Source: Pseudomonas frederiksbergensis
GTDB taxonomy: Bacteria > Pseudomonadota > Gammaproteobacteria > Pseudomonadales > Pseudomonadaceae
Direction of reading: 5' to 3'
DNA length: 64,000 nt
NCBI RefSeq assembly: GCF_000802155.2
Contig: NZ_JQGJ02000004.1
Coordinates: 434,001 to 498,000 of the forward strand
Part shown: positions 6,828-16,376 of the stretch, in pieces
Numbering within the stretch: the stretch's first letter is position 1
Layout of the letters: every line of letters starts with the position of its first letter
Notes under the pieces: generated by a model
What the model saw: the letters and a program-made list of their open reading frames with translations, nothing else
Told to the model about the DNA's origin: nothing
The model's database searches: none
Translations under genes and position numbers: made by a program

Positions 6828-8774
6828 CTATTCCAGTGCCACCAGCGCGCTGCCCTCGCTGACCATCTCACCTTCCTGGCAATACAGCGCCTTGATCACG
6901 CCTGCCTTGGGCGCGCGAATGCTGTGCTCCATCTTCATGGCTTCAAGCACCACCAACTGCGTGCCGGCTTCCACCGTTTGACCGGCTGTCACCAGCACCC
7001 GGACGATGCTGCCGTTCATGGGGGCGAGCAGGCCGCCCTGGTGGCTGTGGCTGGCTTCGGCGGCGGCTGACGGGTCGTAGGAATCGATGCGATGCAGATC
7101 GCCTCCCCATTGCAAATAAAGGCTGTCGCCCTGGCGAATGGCCCGATGGCTGCGACGCAGACCGTTGCGTTCGATGACCAGATGCTCGCCCTTGAGCTCG
7201 GCCCAACGGTCGGTCACGTCGAAGGTCACCGCCCGGTCCCGGCCGTCACAGCTCAGATGCAGGGTGGTTTCCCTTGGCATTCCCAAGCGCAGGCCGGTGT
7301 TATCGGCCCAAGGGGAATTGACGTCATCAGCGCGAACGCGTGATGTCATGCCCGAGGCAAAGGCATGGGCTGCCGAGTACCAGAAATCATCATCCAATTC
7401 GCCAGGTTCAGGCAGTAATTGCGCCTGGTGGCGTGGGATAAATCCGGTATCGAGTTGCGCCGCTGCAAAGGCCGGATGGCCGACGATGCGCCGCAGAAAG
7501 CCGATGTTGGTCCTCAGGCCACCGATGGCGAACTCGTCCAGCATGGCCAGCAACCGTAGACGGGCCTGTTCACGGTTTTCACCCCAGGCGATCAGCTTGC
7601 CCAGCATAGGGTCGTAGAAGGACGAAATCTCGTCACCTTCCTCGACACCGCTGTCGACCCGCCGACCTTCGCCCCCAGCGGATTCGCGGTACAACGCCAG
7701 GCGACCGGTGGCGGGGAGGAAGTCGTTGGTCGGATCCTCGGCGTAGAGCCGCACCTCGATGGCATGGCCCAGTAACGGAACTTGCTCTTGCGTGATGGGC
7801 AGCGGCTCGCCCTGGGCCACGCGGATTTGCCAGGCCACCAGGTCGAGACTTGTGATCGCTTCGGTGACTGGATGCTCGACCTGCAGCCGGGTGTTCATCT
7901 CCATGAAGAAGAACTCGCCCCGCGAATCCAGCAGGAACTCCACCGTGCCCGCGCCGACATAACCGATGGCCTGGGCGGCGCGCACGGCGGCCTCGCCCAT
8001 TGCCTGGCGCTGCGCCGGACTGAGGCCGGGAGCGGGCGCCTCCTCGACGACTTTCTGATGCCGGCGCTGGATCGAGCAATCGCGTTCGTTGAGGTACAGG
8101 CAGTGGCCGTGTTGATCGGCGAACACCTGGATTTCCACGTGGCGCGGCTTGAGCAGGTATTTTTCCACCAGCATGCGCGCGTCGCCAAACGACGATAGCG
8201 CTTCGCGCTGCGCCGATGCCAGTGCTTCGGCCAATTGGCTGACGTCTTCAACGACCTTCATGCCCTTGCCGCCGCCGCCCGCGGTCGCCTTGAGCAGCAC
8301 CGGATAACCGATGCGTTCGGCAGCGGCGCGGAAGGTTTCCAGATCCTGGGCTTCACCGTGGTAGCCGGGCACCAGCGGCACGCCGGCGGTTTCCATCAAG
8401 GCCTTGGCGGCGGATTTGCTGCCCATGGCGTCGATGGCCGAGGCGGGAGGGCCAAGGAAGATCAGCCCGGCTTTTTCGATAGCCCGGGCAAACCCGGCAT
8501 TCTCGGAAAGAAAACCGTAGCCGGGGTGGATGGCCTGTGCACCGCTGGCCTGGGCTGCGGCGATCACTTTGTCGATTTGCAGGTAGCTGTCGGCGGCCTT
8601 GCTACCACCCAGGTCGACACGGATATCGGCTTCACGGCAATGGCGCGCGTCACGGTCCGTGGCACTGTGCACGGCAACGGTGGTCAGGCCCATGGCCTTG
8701 GCTGTGCGCATGACGCGGCAGGCGATTTCGCCCCGGTTGGCAACCAGTAACGTAGTGAGGGCAGGGGCGGTCAT
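6828..8774 (-). CDS. liuD: Methylcrotonyl-CoA carboxylase, biotin-containing alpha subunit
   Basis: This 648-aa protein has a biotin carboxylase domain (residues 1-450, starting LLVANRGEIACRVMRTAKAM, with the ATP-grasp glycine motif KATAGGGGKGMK). A C-terminal biotinyl domain carries the biotin lysine in VLEAMKMEHS. With LiuB it carboxylates 3-methylcrotonyl-CoA in leucine degradation. Its ATG overlaps the liuC stop by four bases. It is the last gene of liuABCD; liuE is not in this operon here. An acetyl- or geranyl-CoA carboxylase is less likely given the neighbours. Confidence 0.95.
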   Translation of the reverse strand: MTAPALTTLLVANRGEIACRVMRTAKAMGLTTVAVHSATDRDARHCREADIRVDLGGSKAADSYLQIDKVIAAAQASGAQAIHPGYGFLSENAGFARAIEKAGLIFLGPPASAIDAMGSKSAAKALMETAGVPLVPGYHGEAQDLETFRAAAERIGYPVLLKATAGGGGKGMKVVEDVSQLAEALASAQREALSSFGDARMLVEKYLLKPRHVEIQVFADQHGHCLYLNERDCSIQRRHQKVVEEAPAPGLSPAQRQAMGEAAVRAAQAIGYVGAGTVEFLLDSRGEFFFMEMNTRLQVEHPVTEAITSLDLVAWQIRVAQGEPLPITQEQVPLLGHAIEVRLYAEDPTNDFLPATGRLALYRESAGGEGRRVDSGVEEGDEISSFYDPMLGKLIAWGENREQARLRLLAMLDEFAIGGLRTNIGFLRRIVGHPAFAAAQLDTGFIPRHQAQLLPEPGELDDDFWYSAAHAFASGMTSRVRADDVNSPWADNTGLRLGMPRETTLHLSCDGRDRAVTFDVTDRWAELKGEHLVIERNGLRRSHRAIRQGDSLYLQWGGDLHRIDSYDPSAAAEASHSHQGGLLAPMNGSIVRVLVTAGQTVEAGTQLVVLEAMKMEHSIRAPKAGVIKALYCQEGEMVSEGSALVALE

Positions 8775-9589
8775 TGACGCGGCTCCTTGTTGTTCGACTC
8801 GGTTTGCCAGCCAGGTGGGCGTTTTTGCAGGAAAGCCCGCAGGCCCTCCTGGCCTTCAGGGCTGACACGTATCCGAGCGATGGCGTTTTCGGTGTAGCGG
8901 CGTAGCGCAGGCGTGAGAGCACCGTTGCCGACTTCACGCAGCAGCTCCTTGCTGGCGCGCATGGCCGCTGGACTGTTGAGCAACAGATTGTCGATCCATT
9001 GCCCGAGCTGATCGTTCAACACCTCGGCCGGGTAACTTTCCGACAGCAAGCCGATTTCTTTCGCACGTTGCCCGCCGAAGCGTTCGGCCGTCAGGGCGTA
9101 ACGTCGCGCCGCGCGCTCACCGATGGCCTGCACCACGAACGGACTGATCACCGCCGGGGCCAGGCCGATGCGCACTTCCGACAGACAGAATTGTGCCTCG
9201 TCGGCTCCGATGGCCATGTCGCAGGCACTGATCAGGCCCAGCGCTCCACCAAACGCGGCACCCTGGACGACCGCCAGGGTTGGAATCTTCAACTTGGCGA
9301 GGTTGTACATCAGCTCCGCCAGTTCCCGGGCGTCGTCCAGGTTGGTGTGGTAATCGAGCTCGGCGGACTGTTGCATCCAGGCCAGGTCGGCGCCGGCGCT
9401 GAAGTGTTTGCCACGACCGCGGAGTAACAGAAAACGCAAGGTTGGATCGCTGCCGACCTCGTCCAAGGCGAGAATCAACTCGCGGATCATCTCGGCATTG
9501 AATGCGTTGTTTTTCGACTCGCGGCTGAGCCACAGGGTGGCAAAGCCGCGAGGGTCGGTGAGCAGTTCGAGCGTGTTGTAATGGTTCAT
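8771..9589 (-). CDS. liuC: Methylglutaconyl-CoA hydratase (crotonase family)
   Basis: This 272-aa enoyl-CoA hydratase family protein carries FSAGADLAWMQ and AAFGGALGLISACD, which form the oxyanion-hole and CoA-binding segments of crotonases. It hydrates 3-methylglutaconyl-CoA to HMG-CoA in leucine catabolism. Two in-frame ATGs (9595 and 9589) are possible; 9589 is preferred because GGAAG lies six bases ahead. The gene starts 14 bases after liuB and overlaps liuD. Confidence 0.93.
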   Translation of the reverse strand: MNHYNTLELLTDPRGFATLWLSRESKNNAFNAEMIRELILALDEVGSDPTLRFLLLRGRGKHFSAGADLAWMQQSAELDYHTNLDDARELAELMYNLAKLKIPTLAVVQGAAFGGALGLISACDMAIGADEAQFCLSEVRIGLAPAVISPFVVQAIGERAARRYALTAERFGGQRAKEIGLLSESYPAEVLNDQLGQWIDNLLLNSPAAMRASKELLREVGNGALTPALRRYTENAIARIRVSPEGQEGLRAFLQKRPPGWQTESNNKEPRQ

Positions 9590-9603
9590 GGGCATCTTCC
9601 AGG

Positions 9604-11211
9604 TCACATCCTGAACACGCCGAAGCGGCTCGGTTCGATGGGCGCGTTCAGCGACGCGGACAGGGCCAGCCCCAGCACGTCGCGGGTCTGCGCCGGGTCG
9701 ATGACGCCGTCGTCCCACAGTCGTGCGCTGGAGTAATAGGGGTGTCCCTGTTCTTCGTATTGATTGAGAATCGGCTGCCTGATTTCGGCTTCCTGGCTGG
9801 CGCTGAAGGGCTGGCCGCTGCGTTCGGCCTGTTCGCGCTTGACCTGCACGAGTACGCCGGCAGCTTGCTCGGCACCCATCACGCCGATCCGCGCATTCGG
9901 CCACATCCACAGCAAGCGCGGGTCATAGGCGCGACCGCACATGCCGTAGTTCCCTGCGCCGAAACTGCCGCCGATGATCACTGTGAATTTCGGCACCCGG
10001 GCGCAGGCCACTGCGGTCACCAGTTTTGCGCCGTGCTTGGCGATGCCACCGGCTTCGTATTTCTGGCCGACCATAAACCCCGTGATGTTTTGCAGGAACA
10101 GCAGGGGAATCCCCCGCTGGCAGGCCAGTTCGATGAAGTGCGCGCCCTTCTGCGCGGCCTCGGCGAACAGGATGCCGTTGTTGGCGAGGATGGCGATCGG
10201 ATAACCGTGCAAATGGGCGAAGCCGCACACGAGGGTCGTTCCGAACAGCGCCTTGAATTCATCGAACACCGAGCCGTCCACCAGCCGCGCGATCACCTCC
10301 CGCACATCGAACGGCTGTTTGGCATCGGCCGACACCACACCGTAGAGCTCGTCACTGGCATACAGCGGAGCGATGGGCTGGCGTTGCTGCAGCTGACCGA
10401 GTTTGTGCCAGTTGAGGTTGGCCACGCTGCGACGGGCCAATGCCAGGGCATGCTCATCGCTGTCGGCATAATGGTCGGCTACCCCGGAAATCTTGCAGTG
10501 CACATCGGCGCCACCCAAGTCTTCCGCGCTGACCACTTCGCCGGTCGCGGCTTTCACCAACGGCGGGCCGGCGAGGAAAATCGTCGCTTGCTGGCGGACC
10601 ATGATCGCCTCGTCCGCCATCGCCGGCACGTAGGCGCCGCCTGCAGTGCAGGAGCCCATGACCACGGCAATCTGGGGGATGCCTTGGGCACTCATGTTGG
10701 CCTGGTTGAAGAAGATCCGGCCGAAATGCTCACGGTCGGGAAACACTTCGTCCTGGCGCGGCAGGTTCGCGCCGCCGGAGTCAACCAGGTAAATGCACGG
10801 CAGGCGGTTCTGTTGGGCGATGGCCTGGGCCCGCAGGTGTTTTTTCACGGTCAGGGGATAATACGAACCGCCTTTGACCGTCGCGTCGTTGGCGACGATC
10901 ATGCATTCGACGCCCTCCACGCGACCGATGCCAGCGATCACCCCGGCCGCCGGGACGTCTTCGCCATACACTTCGTAGGCCGCCAGTGGGCTGATTTCGA
11001 GAAAGGGCGAACCCGGGTCCAGCAAGCGATTGATGCGCTCGCGTGGGAGCAATTTACCCCGGGAGGTATGCCGCTCCTGTGCCTTGGGGCCGCCGCCTTG
11101 CTGGATGTGGGCGAGCAGGGTGCGCAAGGCCTCGACCTGCCCAAGCATTGCGTCGCGGTTGGCGATGAATTCGGGCGAACGTGGGTTGAGCTGAGTATGC
11201 AGCGTGGCCAT
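9604..11211 (-). CDS. liuB: Methylcrotonyl-CoA carboxylase, carboxyltransferase beta subunit
   Basis: This 535-aa carboxyltransferase has the N-terminal [17 protein letters not shown] motif and the acyl-CoA- and carboxybiotin-binding glycine-rich segments ([32 protein letters not shown]) of the propionyl/methylcrotonyl class. It transfers CO2 from LiuD biotin to 3-methylcrotonyl-CoA. Only 11 bases separate it from liuA, consistent with one operon. Confidence 0.95.
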   Translation of the reverse strand: MATLHTQLNPRSPEFIANRDAMLGQVEALRTLLAHIQQGGGPKAQERHTSRGKLLPRERINRLLDPGSPFLEISPLAAYEVYGEDVPAAGVIAGIGRVEGVECMIVANDATVKGGSYYPLTVKKHLRAQAIAQQNRLPCIYLVDSGGANLPRQDEVFPDREHFGRIFFNQANMSAQGIPQIAVVMGSCTAGGAYVPAMADEAIMVRQQATIFLAGPPLVKAATGEVVSAEDLGGADVHCKISGVADHYADSDEHALALARRSVANLNWHKLGQLQQRQPIAPLYASDELYGVVSADAKQPFDVREVIARLVDGSVFDEFKALFGTTLVCGFAHLHGYPIAILANNGILFAEAAQKGAHFIELACQRGIPLLFLQNITGFMVGQKYEAGGIAKHGAKLVTAVACARVPKFTVIIGGSFGAGNYGMCGRAYDPRLLWMWPNARIGVMGAEQAAGVLVQVKREQAERSGQPFSASQEAEIRQPILNQYEEQGHPYYSSARLWDDGVIDPAQTRDVLGLALSASLNAPIEPSRFGVFRM

Positions 11212-11222
11212 GGTCAGCTCCG

Positions 11223-12386
11223 TTAGCGGGTTTCGTTGAACAGTTCGCGGCCGATCAACATCCGACGGATCTCACTGGTGCCGGCGCCGATTTCGTACAG
11301 CTTGGCGTCCCGTAGAAGACGGCCAGCCGGGAATTCATTGATGTAGCCATTGCCGCCCAATATCTGGATGGCATCCAGCGCCATTTGCGTGGCGCGCTCG
11401 GCGCTGTAGAGGATGACCCCGGCGGCGTCCTTGCGGGTGGTTTCGCCGCGCTCGCATGCCTGGGCCACTGCGTACAGATAGGCGCGGCTGGCGTTGAGCT
11501 GGGTGTACATGTCGGCGACCTTGCCCTGGATGAGCTGGAACTCACCGATGCTCTGGCCGAACTGCTTGCGGTCGTGGATGTACGGCACGATCAGGTCCAT
11601 GCAGGCCTGCATGATGCCGGTCGGGCCGCCGGACAGAACCACACGCTCGTAGTCGAGGCCGCTCATCAACACTTTCACGCCGCCATTGAGTACGCCGAGG
11701 ATGTTTTCCTCCGGCACTTCGACGTCATCGAAGAACAGCTCGCAGGTGTTCGAACCGCGCATGCCGAGCTTGTCGAACTTGTTGCTGCGGCTGAAACCTT
11801 TCCAGTCGCGCTCGACGATGAAAGCGGTGATGCCATGCGGGCCTTTTTCGAGGTCGGTCTTGGCATAGATGACATAAGTATTGGCGTCCGGACCGTTGGT
11901 GATCCAGGTCTTGCTGCCGTTGAGCACGTAGCGGTCGCCACGCTTGTCGGCTCGAAGCTTCATCGAAACAACGTCGGAGCCAGCGTTCGGTTCGCTCATG
12001 GCGAGGGCGCCGACATGTTCGCCGCTGATCAACTTGGGCAAGTATTTGCTTTTTTGTTCGTGGGTGCCGTTGCGGTTGATCTGGTTGACGCACAAATTGG
12101 AGTGAGCGCCGTAGGAGAGGGCGACCGAGGCCGAGCCGCGACTGATTTCTTCCATGGTGACGACATGGGCCAGATAACCCAGGCCGGCGCCGCCGTATTC
12201 TTCCGGTACGGTGATGCCCAGCAGGCCCATGTCGCCGAATTTGCGCCACATGTCGGCAGGGAACAGATTGTCGATGTCGATCTGGGCCGCCCGAGGCGCC
12301 AGCTCTGCCTTGACGAAGGACTGGACCTGGTCACGCAACATATCGATGGTTTCGCCGAGGGCAAAATTCAGGGATGGGTAGCTCAT
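11223..12386 (-). CDS. liuA: Isovaleryl-CoA dehydrogenase
   Basis: This 387-aa acyl-CoA dehydrogenase has the N-terminal [20 protein letters not shown] of the isovaleryl class, the FAD/substrate motif [16 protein letters not shown], and the C-terminal [21 protein letters not shown]. It oxidises isovaleryl-CoA to 3-methylcrotonyl-CoA and feeds electrons to ETF. It is the first gene of the liuABCD operon. ATG 12386 follows AAGGTG; a longer frame to 12440 reads through the promoter and operators and is rejected. Regulation by the MerR-type LiuR is expected from two operators just upstream. Confidence 0.95.
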   Translation of the reverse strand: MSYPSLNFALGETIDMLRDQVQSFVKAELAPRAAQIDIDNLFPADMWRKFGDMGLLGITVPEEYGGAGLGYLAHVVTMEEISRGSASVALSYGAHSNLCVNQINRNGTHEQKSKYLPKLISGEHVGALAMSEPNAGSDVVSMKLRADKRGDRYVLNGSKTWITNGPDANTYVIYAKTDLEKGPHGITAFIVERDWKGFSRSNKFDKLGMRGSNTCELFFDDVEVPEENILGVLNGGVKVLMSGLDYERVVLSGGPTGIMQACMDLIVPYIHDRKQFGQSIGEFQLIQGKVADMYTQLNASRAYLYAVAQACERGETTRKDAAGVILYSAERATQMALDAIQILGGNGYINEFPAGRLLRDAKLYEIGAGTSEIRRMLIGRELFNETR

Positions 12387-12441
12387 GGGACACCTTTTGG
12401 CTTTTTTGTCGGGTGCGGAAAGTAGCAGGGCTGCTCTCACC

Positions 12442-12457
12442 TTTACGTTAACGTAAG
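12442..12457. promoter_or_regulatory. LiuR operator 1 (liuA-proximal)
   Basis: TTTACG-TTAA-CGTAAG fits TTKACG-N4-CGTMAA at all but the last base, with a 14-bp perfect palindrome at 12443-12456. It overlaps a plausible minus-strand promoter for liuA: TTGACA at 12473-12478, a 17-bp spacer and TACGTT at 12450-12455. This matches the known LiuR (MerR family) recognition pattern. Confidence 0.8.
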
Positions 12458-12484
12458 CTCGTGACGAACGGCTGTCAATTGCTC

Positions 12485-12500
12485 TTTACGTTAACGTCAA
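12485..12500. promoter_or_regulatory. LiuR operator 2 (synthetase-proximal)
   Basis: TTTACG-TTAA-CGTCAA has the same architecture as operator 1 and is centred 43 bp from it, about four helical turns. It lies upstream of the divergent acyl-CoA synthetase, suggesting joint control of both operons. Confidence 0.78.
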
Positions 12501-12573
12501 CTTGGGCGAGAGTAGGGCCGCTTTTGCATGAGATTCACCGATACCCCCACTAAAAAAGATAAGAGGGCGCGTC

Positions 12574-14271
12574 ATGGATCAACCCGGTTCTCAACCGCAA
12601 CCCAGCTATACCCGCGGCTCCCAGGCCAAGGCCTTGCTCGCGCAGACCATCGGCCAGGCGTTCGACCAGACGGCGGCCCAATTCCCCGACGGCGAGGCGC
12701 TGGTGGTTCGTCACCAGTCCCTGCGCTACAACTGGCGAGAACTGGCCGAAGCTGTCGATCTGCATGCCCGGGCCTTCCTGGCGCTGGGCTTGCAGGACGG
12801 CGACCGCTTGGGCATCTGGGCGCCCAACTGCGCGCAGTGGTGCATCAGTCAGTTTGCCACTGCGAAAATCGGCGTGATTCTGGTCAATATCAATCCGGCG
12901 TATCGCGCCGCCGAGCTGGAATACGTGCTCCAGCAATCCGGTTGCCAATGGCTGGTGTGCGCGGGAGCGTTCAAGACCTCGGATTACCACGCCATGTTGC
13001 AAGCCTTGGTGCCGGAATTGGCGGAGCAATCGATCGGGCAATTGCGAAGCGAGCGCCTGCCGGACCTGCGCGGTGTGATCAGCCTTGATTCGCAGCCGCC
13101 CTCGGGCTTTCTTCCTTGGTCGCAGATGGCTGCCCTCGGCGCTGCGGTGTCGCCACGGCAGCTGGCCGAGCGCCAGGAGAGTCTGCATTTCGACCAGCCG
13201 GTGAATATCCAGTACACCTCCGGCACCACCGGGTTTCCCAAGGGCGCGACCCTCAGTCACCTCAATATTCTCAATAATGGCTACATGGTCGGCGAAAGCC
13301 TGGGCCTGACCGCTGGCGACCGACTGATGATCCCGGTGCCTCTGTATCACTGCTTCGGCATGGTCATGGGCAACCTGGGATGCGTGACCCACGGCAGCAC
13401 CATGATTTACCCAAGCGATGCCTTCGACCCATTGTTGACCCTGCGTACCGTTGCCGAGGAAAAGGCCACTGCGTTGTATGGCGTTCCCACTATGTTTATC
13501 GCCATGCTCGACCAGCCCCAGCGAGGGGATTTCGACCTGTCCAGCCTGCGCACCGGGATCATGGCTGGCGCCACATGCCCCATCGAGGTGATGCGGCGCG
13601 TCATCAGCGAGATGCACATGGCTGAGGTGCAGATTGCCTACGGCATGACGGAAACCAGTCCGGTGTCGTTGCAGACCGGTCCTACGGATGAGTTGGAATT
13701 ACGCGTGACCACAGTGGGACGAACCCAGCCGCAACTTGAAAGCAAGATCATCGACACCGCGGGCGATATCGTCCCTCGCGGGACCATCGGTGAGCTGTGC
13801 ACTCGGGGCTACAGCGTGATGCTCGGCTATTGGAACAACCCCAAGGGCAGCGCCGAGGCCATCGATTCGCAGGGCTGGATGCACACCGGCGACCTCGCGA
13901 CCATGGACGAGCAGGGTTACGTGCGCATTGTCGGGCGGAACAAGGACATGATCATCCGCGGCGGAGAGAACGTTTATCCCCGTGAGCTGGAGGAGTTCTT
14001 CTTCACCCATCCCGCAGTGGCCGACGTGCAGGTAATCGGCATTCCTTGCTCGCGCTATGGCGAGGAAATCGTGGCGTGGATCAAGTTCCATCCCGGCCAC
14101 AGCGCCTCCGAGCAGGAACTGCAGGCGTGGTGCAAGGAGCGCATTGCCCACTTCAAGACGCCGCGTCATTTCAAATTTGTCGAAGAATTTCCGATGACAG
14201 TCACCGGCAAGATCCAGAAATTCCGCATGCGGGAAATCAGCATGGAGGAGCTGCGCGATCATGACGGCTGA
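12574..14271 (+). CDS. AMP-binding acyl-CoA synthetase (liu-linked)
   Basis: This 565-aa adenylate-forming enzyme has the P-loop motif [16 protein letters not shown], the A5 motif [11 protein letters not shown], the hinge motif [16 protein letters not shown] and the catalytic lysine region [10 protein letters not shown]. It belongs to the medium/short branched acyl-CoA ligase type. It is divergent from liuABCD with two shared LiuR-like operators, so its probable job is to activate isovalerate or related branched acids to CoA esters for LiuA (inference). The ATG at 12574 follows AGAGGG. Substrate specificity cannot be read from sequence alone. Confidence 0.9.
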   Translation: MDQPGSQPQPSYTRGSQAKALLAQTIGQAFDQTAAQFPDGEALVVRHQSLRYNWRELAEAVDLHARAFLALGLQDGDRLGIWAPNCAQWCISQFATAKIGVILVNINPAYRAAELEYVLQQSGCQWLVCAGAFKTSDYHAMLQALVPELAEQSIGQLRSERLPDLRGVISLDSQPPSGFLPWSQMAALGAAVSPRQLAERQESLHFDQPVNIQYTSGTTGFPKGATLSHLNILNNGYMVGESLGLTAGDRLMIPVPLYHCFGMVMGNLGCVTHGSTMIYPSDAFDPLLTLRTVAEEKATALYGVPTMFIAMLDQPQRGDFDLSSLRTGIMAGATCPIEVMRRVISEMHMAEVQIAYGMTETSPVSLQTGPTDELELRVTTVGRTQPQLESKIIDTAGDIVPRGTIGELCTRGYSVMLGYWNNPKGSAEAIDSQGWMHTGDLATMDEQGYVRIVGRNKDMIIRGGENVYPRELEEFFFTHPAVADVQVIGIPCSRYGEEIVAWIKFHPGHSASEQELQAWCKERIAHFKTPRHFKFVEEFPMTVTGKIQKFRMREISMEELRDHDG

Positions 14272-14280
14272 GTAATAACT

Positions 14281-14310
14281 GCGGGGGGCGAGCTTGCTTG
14301 CGATGCGGTG
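14281..14310. repeat. Degenerate REP-like element
   Basis: GCGGGGGGCGAGCTTGCTTG followed by CGATGCGG resembles one arm of the Pseudomonas REP hairpin just downstream of the synthetase stop. Confidence 0.4.
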
Positions 14311-14375
14311 TGTCTTGCAAAACGTCGACAACTGACACGCCGCATTCAAGGATTGATCGAAAAATCCAAATCCCG

Positions 14376-14761
14376 GAAAGCACAAAGGGGAGCCGAAGCT
14401 CCCCTTTAATTTTGTCGTCGCGTGCTCTTTTTTTATTATTGAGGGGCGGCCTGTTGTTGTTTTTGGCAGCCGTGGCCCTTTACCGCTGTTTTTGGCGATC
14501 CCCATCCGGGATCAAGAGCAAACGTATTTTTTTGAGCGCTGATCTGCTTTTTCGCCTGGCGATCCAACCGATTCGGGAGCTACCTGAAGGTAGTTTTATT
14601 GTTCTCTGCCCGGTTGCGGGTTGCTCCTGGAAGCACCCTGAAAAGCACACCTTCTCCAAAAAAATCTGTTAGCTGCGTCTCTGCCGTGTTGTTTTTGTTA
14701 TGCCAGAGTCGTTTCGTCTTGTTTTTATTAGGTTTGCTGCGTTTTTTTATTCTTGTTGTGC
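14376..14761 (-). ncRNA. crcY: CrcZ/CrcY/CrcX-family Crc/Hfq-sequestering small RNA (probably CrcY)
   Basis: The minus strand begins GCACAACAAGAA at 14761 and contains at least five unpaired A-rich CA motifs (about 14742-14757, 14718-14730, 14688-14699, 14594-14603 and 14452-14464). It also carries the family segment GCAGCTAACAGATTTTTTTG and ends at a strong stem. These match the CrcZ family, which titrates Hfq/Crc off A-rich mRNA sites to relieve carbon catabolite repression. A sigma54 promoter lies upstream, as expected for CbrAB/RpoN control. As I recall, crcY of P. putida lies beside mvaB (HMG-CoA lyase), and the neighbour here is the same gene, which supports CrcY over CrcZ (located after cbrB). 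The 3' end is approximate. It fills most of the 640-bp gap between the synthetase and liuE. Confidence 0.9.
14384..14407. terminator. Bidirectional Rho-independent terminator
   Basis: AAAGGGGAGC-CGAA-GCTCCCCTTT is a perfect 10-bp stem. On the plus strand it is followed by TAATTTT and would end the acyl-CoA synthetase transcript. On the minus strand it is followed by GTGCTTT and ends the Crc-family sRNA. Confidence 0.85.
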
Positions 14762-14770
14762 CAGAGATAT

Positions 14771-14786
14771 AGCAGGTGCCGTGCCA
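14771..14786 (-). promoter_or_regulatory. Sigma54 promoter of the Crc-family sRNA
   Basis: On the minus strand TGGCACGGCACCTGCT has the -24 GG and -12 GC elements of an RpoN promoter. The GC lies about 11 bases before the predicted RNA start at 14761. CbrB is the expected activator from family knowledge; its binding sites were not identified. Confidence 0.85.
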
Positions 14787-14910
14787 ACTTTTAAAAATCC
14801 ATATAAATCAAATAGTTGAGTATTTTCGCTAAAAATATCGTCGGACCAAACCTGACAAATTGTTTCCGTGTTACTCGTTTCGCTGCTGTTACAAAGCCAG
14901 CGGTAACACC

Positions 14911-15810
14911 TCATTGTGCATTGAGGGCCTTGGCGACGCGCGAACCGGACGGGCGGCCGAGCACGTCACAGATCTGCCGGCCCGCAGCGATCAAGGCGTC
15001 CAGGTCTACACCGGTTTCAATACCCAAGCCATTAAGCAGGTACAGCACGTCTTCAGTCGCAACGTTACCGCTGGCACCCTTGGCATAGGGGCAGCCACCG
15101 AGGCCGGCGATGGAGCTGTCGAACACCGCGATGCCTTCCAGCAGGCTGGCATAGACGTTGGCCATTGCCTGGCCGTAGGTGTCATGGAAATGTCCCGCCA
15201 GTTTTTCCCGAGGAATGTTGGCCGAAACCACTTCGAACATCTTGCGTGTGGCGCCGGCGGTGCCGGTGCCGATGGTGTCGCCCAGGGAAACCTCGTAACA
15301 GCCCATGCCATACAGTTCCCTGGCGACCCAGGCGACTTGCTCGGGAGAGACCGCGCCTTCATAAGGACAGCCCAGCACACAAGAGACGTAACCGCGCACG
15401 CTGACACCGTGCTGTTTGGCGGCGTCCATGATCGGTGCGAAGCGTTCCAGGCTTTCCTTGATGGAGCAGTTGATGTTGCGCTGGGAAAAAGCTTCGGACG
15501 CCGCCGCGAACACCGCAACCTCCTTGACGCCTGCCGCCAGTGCGTCCTCGAACCCCCGCAGATTCGGTGCCAGGGCGCCGTAGGTAACACCGGGCTTGCG
15601 CTGGATCTGCGCGAACACTTCAGCCGAACCGGCCATCTGCGGCACCCATTTGGGTGAGACAAAACTGCCGACCTCGATGTAACCCAGGCCGGCGGCGCTC
15701 AGGGCATCCACCAGGCGGACCTTGTCGGCGACGCTGATCGGTTGCGATTCATTCTGCAGGCCGTCGCGGGGACCAACTTCGATCAGGCGTACAAAAGAGG
15801 GAAGGGACAT
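14911..15810 (-). CDS. liuE: Hydroxymethylglutaryl-CoA lyase
   Basis: This 299-aa TIM-barrel lyase has RLIEVGPRDGLQNE at the N-terminus (metal and catalytic Asp), FHDTYGQAMANV, and the C-terminal flexible-loop motif GLGGCPYAKGASGN with the catalytic cysteine. It cleaves HMG-CoA to acetoacetate and acetyl-CoA, the last step of the liu pathway. It lies 49 bp downstream of liuR on the same strand, so liuR-liuE probably form one unit separate from liuABCD. The gene is also known as mvaB. Confidence 0.95.
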   Translation of the reverse strand: MSLPSFVRLIEVGPRDGLQNESQPISVADKVRLVDALSAAGLGYIEVGSFVSPKWVPQMAGSAEVFAQIQRKPGVTYGALAPNLRGFEDALAAGVKEVAVFAAASEAFSQRNINCSIKESLERFAPIMDAAKQHGVSVRGYVSCVLGCPYEGAVSPEQVAWVARELYGMGCYEVSLGDTIGTGTAGATRKMFEVVSANIPREKLAGHFHDTYGQAMANVYASLLEGIAVFDSSIAGLGGCPYAKGASGNVATEDVLYLLNGLGIETGVDLDALIAAGRQICDVLGRPSGSRVAKALNAQ

Positions 15811-15859
15811 GAGGATTGACCTGTAGTAATAAAGGTGGGCTCGGTGTGGGACGATGTCC

Positions 15860-16261
15860 TTACTGGACGATTTCTTCGCTTTTGATCGTCTGTTCCAATG
15901 CCTGGATGCAACGTTCCTCGGCGGTGTCGAGTTCCAGTTTCATCTGCTCGATATCCAGCAGTTGCTGTTCGAGTTGCTCGCGACGCTCGGCAATTTTTGC
16001 CAGCATGCTGTGCAGCTGTTTCTGATTGCCGCTGGTGGGGTCGTACAGCTCGATCAGCTCACGGCATTCGGCGAGGGAAAAACCAATGCGCTTGCCCCGC
16101 AGGATCAGTTTCAGGCTGACCTTGTCCCGTGGCGAGTAGACACGTTCCTGGCCTCGACGCTCCGGACGCAAAAGGCCCTGTTCTTCATAGAAGCGGATGG
16201 CTCGGGTGGTGATATCCAGTTCGCGGGCGAGGTCGGAGATGCTGTAGGTCTGGCTGCTCAT
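15860..16261 (-). CDS. liuR: MerR-family regulator of the liu genes
   Basis: This 133-aa protein has an N-terminal MerR winged helix (YSISDLARELDITTRAIRFY, residues 6-25), wing 2 around residues 45-70, and a C-terminal dimerisation coiled coil (residues 80-125) without metal-binding cysteines. It lies upstream of liuE, and three TTKACG-N4-CGTMAA operators in the window, one in front of liuR itself, support LiuR identity and autoregulation. Family knowledge: LiuR controls branched-chain amino acid catabolism in proteobacteria. Confidence 0.92.
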   Translation of the reverse strand: MSSQTYSISDLARELDITTRAIRFYEEQGLLRPERRGQERVYSPRDKVSLKLILRGKRIGFSLAECRELIELYDPTSGNQKQLHSMLAKIAERREQLEQQLLDIEQMKLELDTAEERCIQALEQTIKSEEIVQ

Positions 16262-16306
16262 GGAAGCGCTCGAAACGATAGGAGTTGGCGCTAAGCTAAT
16301 GGCAGG

Positions 16307-16322
16307 TTGACGTGCGCGTCAA
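16307..16322. promoter_or_regulatory. LiuR operator 3 (autoregulatory, upstream of liuR)
   Basis: TTGACG-TGCG-CGTCAA has the same arms as the two operators upstream of liuA. It lies 46 bp before the liuR ATG. Confidence 0.75.
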
Positions 16323-16332
16323 GCAATCGGGG

Positions 16333-16362
16333 CCTGTGGGAGCAAGCAAACTCGTTCCCACC
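16333..16362. repeat. REP-type hairpin
   Basis: CTGTGGGAGCAAGCAAACTC followed by GTTCCCACC is a degenerate Pseudomonas REP inverted repeat. It lies between the LysR gene end and the liuR operator. Confidence 0.6.
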
Positions 16363-16376
16363 ATCTGCCGACCGCC

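Noticed and set aside
13699..14505. A 268-aa minus-strand frame reaching into the Crc-family sRNA
   Set aside because: It lies antisense to the acyl-CoA synthetase and its start is inside the sRNA; no domain and no ribosome site.
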